Positions 40,323 through 43,443 of a stretch of DNA of 43,443 nucleotides are shown here, in pieces. The stretch spans positions 1 through 43,443 of the forward strand of contig JAPWHR010000024.1 of the NCBI GenBank assembly GCA_027214345.1, in the 5' to 3' direction. The position numbers and the translations under genes are program-made. Below the pieces are notes generated by a model, which saw only the letters and a list, made by a program, of their open reading frames with translations, made no database searches and was not told the origin of the DNA. How positions within the stretch are numbered: the stretch's first letter is position 1; every line of letters starts with the position of its first letter. This DNA is from Comamonadaceae bacterium G21597-S1 (GTDB lineage Bacteria; Pseudomonadota; Gammaproteobacteria; Burkholderiales; Burkholderiaceae_C).

Positions 40323-41101
40323 ACGGCGAATCCGTCGTCGGCGGCAATCACCGCGCCGTTGACGAAGTGGCTCTCCTTGGAGCACAACATCACCAGCAGC
40401 GCATCGAGATCCTGTGCCTGACCGACGCGTTTGCGCGGCAGCATCTGGATCAGCTTGCGGCCCTGCTCCGTGTCCCAGTGGTGGTGGTTGATCTCGGTAT
40501 CGATGTATCCCGGGCAGATGGCGTTGACGTTGATGCCGAACCGGCCCCATTCCAGCGCCATGGCCCGCGTCATCTGGACCACGGCGGCCTTGCTCATGCA
40601 ATACACGCCGATCTTCGGCAGCACCCGCAGGCCCGCCATGGACGCGATGTTGACGATGCGCCCGCCGAGAAATGTGCCCGGTGCGGCGCCCTGGGCCCGC
40701 GCCAGCATGCGCTTGCCGACCTCTTGCGCGACGAAGAAGGCACCCTTGACGTTGGTGTCGAACACGAAGTCATAGTCCTCTTCGGACACGTCCTGCAGAC
40801 GCTGCGTGGTGCTGACACCCGAATTGTTGACCAGGATGTCGATGGAGCCGACCTCGGTCTCGGCGTGCGCGACCGCCGCCTTGATCGAATCGTGGTCGGT
40901 CACGTCGAGCGCGACCACATGCGCGTCGCCGCCACCGGCTTCGATCTGCGAGCGCAATTCCTTGAGCTTCTCGACACGCCGGCTCGCCAGCACAACGGCG
41001 GCACCCGCGCTGGACAAGGTCCGCGCAAACTGCGCGCCCAGGCCGCCGGAAGCCCCGGTGATGAAGGCCACGCGGCCCGAGAGATCGATGCTGTAAGCCA
41101 T
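40319..41101 (-). CDS. Short-chain dehydrogenase/reductase
   Basis: A 260-residue classical SDR. It has the cofactor motif FITGASGGLGAQFA (about 13-26) and LASRRVEKL with basic residues suggesting NADP preference. Also present are VNNSGVS near 90, catalytic Ser in IASMAG, the YCMSK pair near 168-172 and INVNAICPGYIDTEINHHH. The C-terminus NGAVIAADDGFAV is FabG-like. It is coupled to the thioesterase gene and divergent from the ETF-QO gene, which fits 3-hydroxyacyl-CoA or related metabolism. The substrate is unknown. Confidence 0.88.
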   Translation of the reverse strand: MAYSIDLSGRVAFITGASGGLGAQFARTLSSAGAAVVLASRRVEKLKELRSQIEAGGGDAHVVALDVTDHDSIKAAVAHAETEVGSIDILVNNSGVSTTQRLQDVSEEDYDFVFDTNVKGAFFVAQEVGKRMLARAQGAAPGTFLGGRIVNIASMAGLRVLPKIGVYCMSKAAVVQMTRAMALEWGRFGINVNAICPGYIDTEINHHHWDTEQGRKLIQMLPRKRVGQAQDLDALLVMLCSKESHFVNGAVIAADDGFAV

Positions 41102-41217
41102 GGCTCAGTCTCCAGTAGTCAGGTTCATCGAATCATTATGGCGTCGCCTCTGCCGCTGCCGCCTAAAATCGCGACTCCAACGCGACAGCACCTCCGAGAC
41201 CCTAGAAGGCACAGACC

Positions 41218-42915
41218 ATGACACCTGAAGAAATCATCCAACAACACGGCCCGCGCGAAGCCATGGAATACGACGTGGTCGTCGTCGGTGGCGGCCCGGC
41301 CGGACTGGCCACCGCGATCCACCTCAAGCAACTGGCTGCAGCGGCCGAGAAGGAACTGTCGGTGGTGGTGCTGGAGAAAGGCTCGGAGCCCGGCGCGCAC
41401 ATCCTGTCGGGCGCCATCATGGACCCGAAGGCCCTGAGCGAACTGATTCCCGACTGGAAGGAGCGCGGTGCGCCTTTGACGCAACCCGTCACCGACGACG
41501 CCATGGTGTTCCTCGGCGAGACGTCCTCGTTCCGCACACCCAATTTCCTGCTGCCCGAATGCCTGCAGAATCACGGCAACTACATCGTCAGCCTGGGCTC
41601 GGTCACGCGCTGGATGGCCGAACAGGCCGAAGCGCTGGGCGTCGAGATCTTCCCCGGCTTCCCGGCCGCCGAGGTGCTGTACAACGACGACGGATCGGTC
41701 AAGGGTGTGGCGACCGGCAACATGGGTGTCGGCAAGGACGGCAACCCGGGCGACAACTTCCAGCTCGGCATGGAACTGCATGCCAAGTACACGGTGTTCG
41801 CCGAAGGTGCTCGCGGCCACCTGGGCCGGCAGCTGATTGCGCGCTTCAAGCTCGACGCCGACAGCGATCCGCAGACCTACGGCATCGGCGTCAAGGAGCT
41901 GTGGGAGATCGACCCGCAGCGCCACCAGCCCGGCTTCGTGCTGCACACGGCCGGCTGGCCGATGGACAGCGACACCTACGGCGGCGCCTTCCTGTACCAC
42001 TTCGACGACAACAAGGTCGCACTGGGATTCATCACCGGCCTGGACTACAGCAATCCCTACCTGAGCCCGTTCGAGGAATTCCAGCGCTGGAAGACCCATC
42101 CGAACATCCGCTACTACCTCGAGGGCGACGAGGCCAAGGGCATCAAGCCGGGCAAGCGCATCGCCTACGGCGCCCGCGCCATCACCGCCGGCGGCCTGCT
42201 CAGCCTGCCCAAGACCGTGTTCCCCGGCGGCGCTCTGGTCGGCTGCGATGCGGGTTACCTCAATGTCAGCCGCATCAAGGGCAGCCACGCCGCGATCAAG
42301 ACCGGCATGCTGGCGGCGCAGGCCGCGTTCGACGCCATCGGCGCCGGCCGCCAGCACGACGAACTCACCGCGTATCCGGAGGCCTTCGAGAAGAGCTGGC
42401 TGCATGCGGAACTGCACAAGGCGCGCAACTTCAAGACCTGGTTCAAGAAGGGCTTGAACGTGGCCACGGTGATGAACGGCATCGAGCAATTCGTGCTGCG
42501 CGGCAATGTGCCCTGGACACTGCACCGCGACAAGCCGGACCATGTCTACCTCAAGCCGGCGGCCGAATGCAAACCCATCGTGTATCCGAAGGCCGATGGC
42601 AAGCTGACCTTCGACCGGCTCTCGAGCGTGTTCATCAGCAACACCAACCACGAAGAACAGCAACCGGCCCACCTGACGCTCAAGGATGCGTCGGTACCAG
42701 TCAGCGTCAACCTGGCCAAATACGCCGGCCCGGAAGCGCGTTATTGCCCGGCCGGCGTCTACGAGTTCGTCAAGGACGACGACAACAAGGATCGATTGCA
42801 GATCAATGCGCAGAACTGCGTGCATTGCAAGACCTGCGACATCAAGGACCCGACGCAGAACATCGTATGGGTCACACCCGAGGGCGGCGGCGGACCGAAC
42901 TACGCCGGCATGTGA
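41218..42915 (+). CDS. etfdh: Electron transfer flavoprotein-ubiquinone oxidoreductase
   Basis: A 565-residue enzyme. It has the FAD fold YDVVVVGGGPAGLATAIHLK near residue 17, AHILSGAIMDPKALSEL, FAEGARGHLGRQL near 200 and GCDAGYLNVSRIKGSHAAIKTGMLAA near 340. A C-terminal 4Fe-4S ferredoxin-like domain has RYCPAGVYEF and CVHCKTCDIKDP, supplying the four Cys. It passes electrons from reduced ETF, produced by acyl-CoA dehydrogenases, to the quinone pool at the inner membrane. Length and domain order are normal. It is monocistronic, preceded by a 116-bp divergent promoter region (41102-41217). Confidence 0.96.
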   Translation: MTPEEIIQQHGPREAMEYDVVVVGGGPAGLATAIHLKQLAAAAEKELSVVVLEKGSEPGAHILSGAIMDPKALSELIPDWKERGAPLTQPVTDDAMVFLGETSSFRTPNFLLPECLQNHGNYIVSLGSVTRWMAEQAEALGVEIFPGFPAAEVLYNDDGSVKGVATGNMGVGKDGNPGDNFQLGMELHAKYTVFAEGARGHLGRQLIARFKLDADSDPQTYGIGVKELWEIDPQRHQPGFVLHTAGWPMDSDTYGGAFLYHFDDNKVALGFITGLDYSNPYLSPFEEFQRWKTHPNIRYYLEGDEAKGIKPGKRIAYGARAITAGGLLSLPKTVFPGGALVGCDAGYLNVSRIKGSHAAIKTGMLAAQAAFDAIGAGRQHDELTAYPEAFEKSWLHAELHKARNFKTWFKKGLNVATVMNGIEQFVLRGNVPWTLHRDKPDHVYLKPAAECKPIVYPKADGKLTFDRLSSVFISNTNHEEQQPAHLTLKDASVPVSVNLAKYAGPEARYCPAGVYEFVKDDDNKDRLQINAQNCVHCKTCDIKDPTQNIVWVTPEGGGGPNYAGM

Positions 42916-42970
42916 AGCAGAAGGGGCGCCCGAACTGCGCCTGATCGTTGGTACTCGCACGCACCGCGAC

Positions 42971-43192
42971 AGGCGGGTCCGGGCCCAGGCTCCTGGTGGG
43001 GCGGTCGGGCGCTGAACGCGCCGACTGCCCTGCGGTGCTCACGGGCAGGGCGCATCGCGCAACTCACTGCGTTCGCTTCGCTCTCTCCGTTCAGACAGGC
43101 GCGATGAGAATGATGACGAAGCGCGCTGCGCGCGCAGCCCTGCCCGCTGCGCTCCTCGGCGCCCCACAAGGAGCCTGGGCCCGGACCCGCCT
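42971..43192. repeat. 32-bp inverted repeat pair (outer arms 42971-43002 and 43161-43192)
   Basis: The left arm beginning aggcgggtccgggcccagg is matched in reverse complement by the right arm at 31 of 32 positions. The 158-bp interior contains the left arm of the second inverted-repeat pair. Confidence 0.9.
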
Positions 43193-43428
43193 GCCACGAT
43201 GCTGGTGTGGTGGTGTTCGTTGCGCCGAAGCCCGAAGTCGTGACCCCGTCCTTGGCGCCCCGCCAACCAGCGACTCGCTGCGAAGGCCCGCGGGGGCCAA
43301 CACACAGCGCGCCTCTGTGGCGCCGAGGAGCGCAGGGCTTGCGCCTCGCGCGAAGCGCGTTCGTCATCATTCTCATCGCGCTTGTCTGAACGGAGCGCCC
43401 GCAGGGCGCGCAGTGAGTTGCGCGATGC
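43052..43428. repeat. About 110-bp inverted repeat pair (43052-43163 and 43319-43428)
   Basis: The two arms are long imperfect reverse complements. They share gcatcgcgcaactcactgcg at one end, a perfect core (gcgcgatgagaatgatgac continuing gaa) and gcgctcctcggcgcc at the other. In the middle they differ by small substitutions and gaps. The 155-bp interior is unrelated single-copy-looking sequence. Confidence 0.9.
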
Positions 43429-43443
43429 AGGCGCAAGACCGAG

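Larger units (their letters stand above)
42916..43443. other. Non-coding end of window made of inverted repeats
   Basis: No gene is supported here. The minus-strand frames are short, repeat-derived and rich in Arg/Ser. Most of the DNA belongs to two inverted-repeat pairs listed separately. The arrangement suggests dispersed repeat or degraded mobile elements downstream of the ETF-QO gene. Confidence 0.7.

Noticed and set aside
41125-42960. 611-codon minus-strand frame opposite ETF-QO
   Set aside because: It is a shadow of a highly conserved enzyme on the plus strand, with no family resemblance.
1-43443. CRISPR arrays, tRNA or rRNA genes
   Set aside because: No regularly spaced short repeats with unique spacers, and no tRNA cloverleaf or rRNA-like stretch was seen on reading both strands.

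Overview
The window is high-GC DNA with dense, tightly packed operons. It carries lone Bug/TctC-type solute receptors, a Liv-type ABC transporter and several aromatic-degradation gene sets. It also has a four-gene DUF3348/DUF802/OmpA/DUF2894 cassette that I associate with betaproteobacteria. Together these suggest a chromosomal catabolic region of a Burkholderiales bacterium (Comamonadaceae or Alcaligenaceae-like). That placement is inference; there is no rRNA or marker gene to settle it.

Layout. (1) 1-5341: an IS21-like end, a LysR gene broken by a 14-bp tandem duplication, and a divergent five-gene operon (NADP-binding oxidoreductase, DoxX, DODA-type dioxygenase, serine hydrolase, unknown protein) that resembles quinone/electrophile detoxification sets. 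A worn region with an IS110-family transposase remnant follows. (2) 5342-11169: a meta-cleavage operon (VOC dioxygenase-like protein, C-C hydrolase, FAD hydroxylase, Bug receptor, IclR regulator, HpaH-type hydratase). (3) 11676-18179, minus strand: a cation/proton antiporter followed by DUF3348, a MotA/ExbB-like channel protein with a very long helical tail (DUF802), a MotB/OmpA-like partner and DUF2894. This pairing is laid out like the ZorA/ZorB motor of Zorya but has none of the known Zorya effectors. (4) 18492-19604: an AlkC-type DNA alkylation repair glycosylase. (5) 19639-25920: a divergent phthalate-to-protocatechuate gene set (oxygenase, Bug receptor, decarboxylase / reductase, dihydrodiol dehydrogenase, MarR regulator) with a palindromic operator in the divergent promoter. 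(6) 25935-35465, minus strand: an eleven-gene operon (gentisate-type cupin dioxygenase, FAH-family hydrolase, FMN reductase, LivKHMGF transporter, two VOC proteins, alpha/beta hydrolase) divergent from a LysR regulator. (7) 36589-42915: ScoAB CoA transferase divergent from a PAS-LuxR regulator across a perfect 26-bp palindrome, then a class II aldolase, a peroxidase-related protein, a thioesterase/SDR pair and ETF-ubiquinone oxidoreductase. (8) 42916-43443: non-coding DNA built from two sets of long inverted repeats.

How the genes work together. Regions 2, 5 and 6 are three separately regulated aromatic-acid modules, each with its own uptake protein and regulator. ScoAB and ETF-QO would serve the downstream 3-oxoacid and acyl-CoA steps. 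No protocatechuate ring-cleavage gene is present, so the phthalate module must feed a pathway elsewhere. The stator-like cassette of region 3 has no evident link to catabolism and is the most interesting candidate for an undescribed system.
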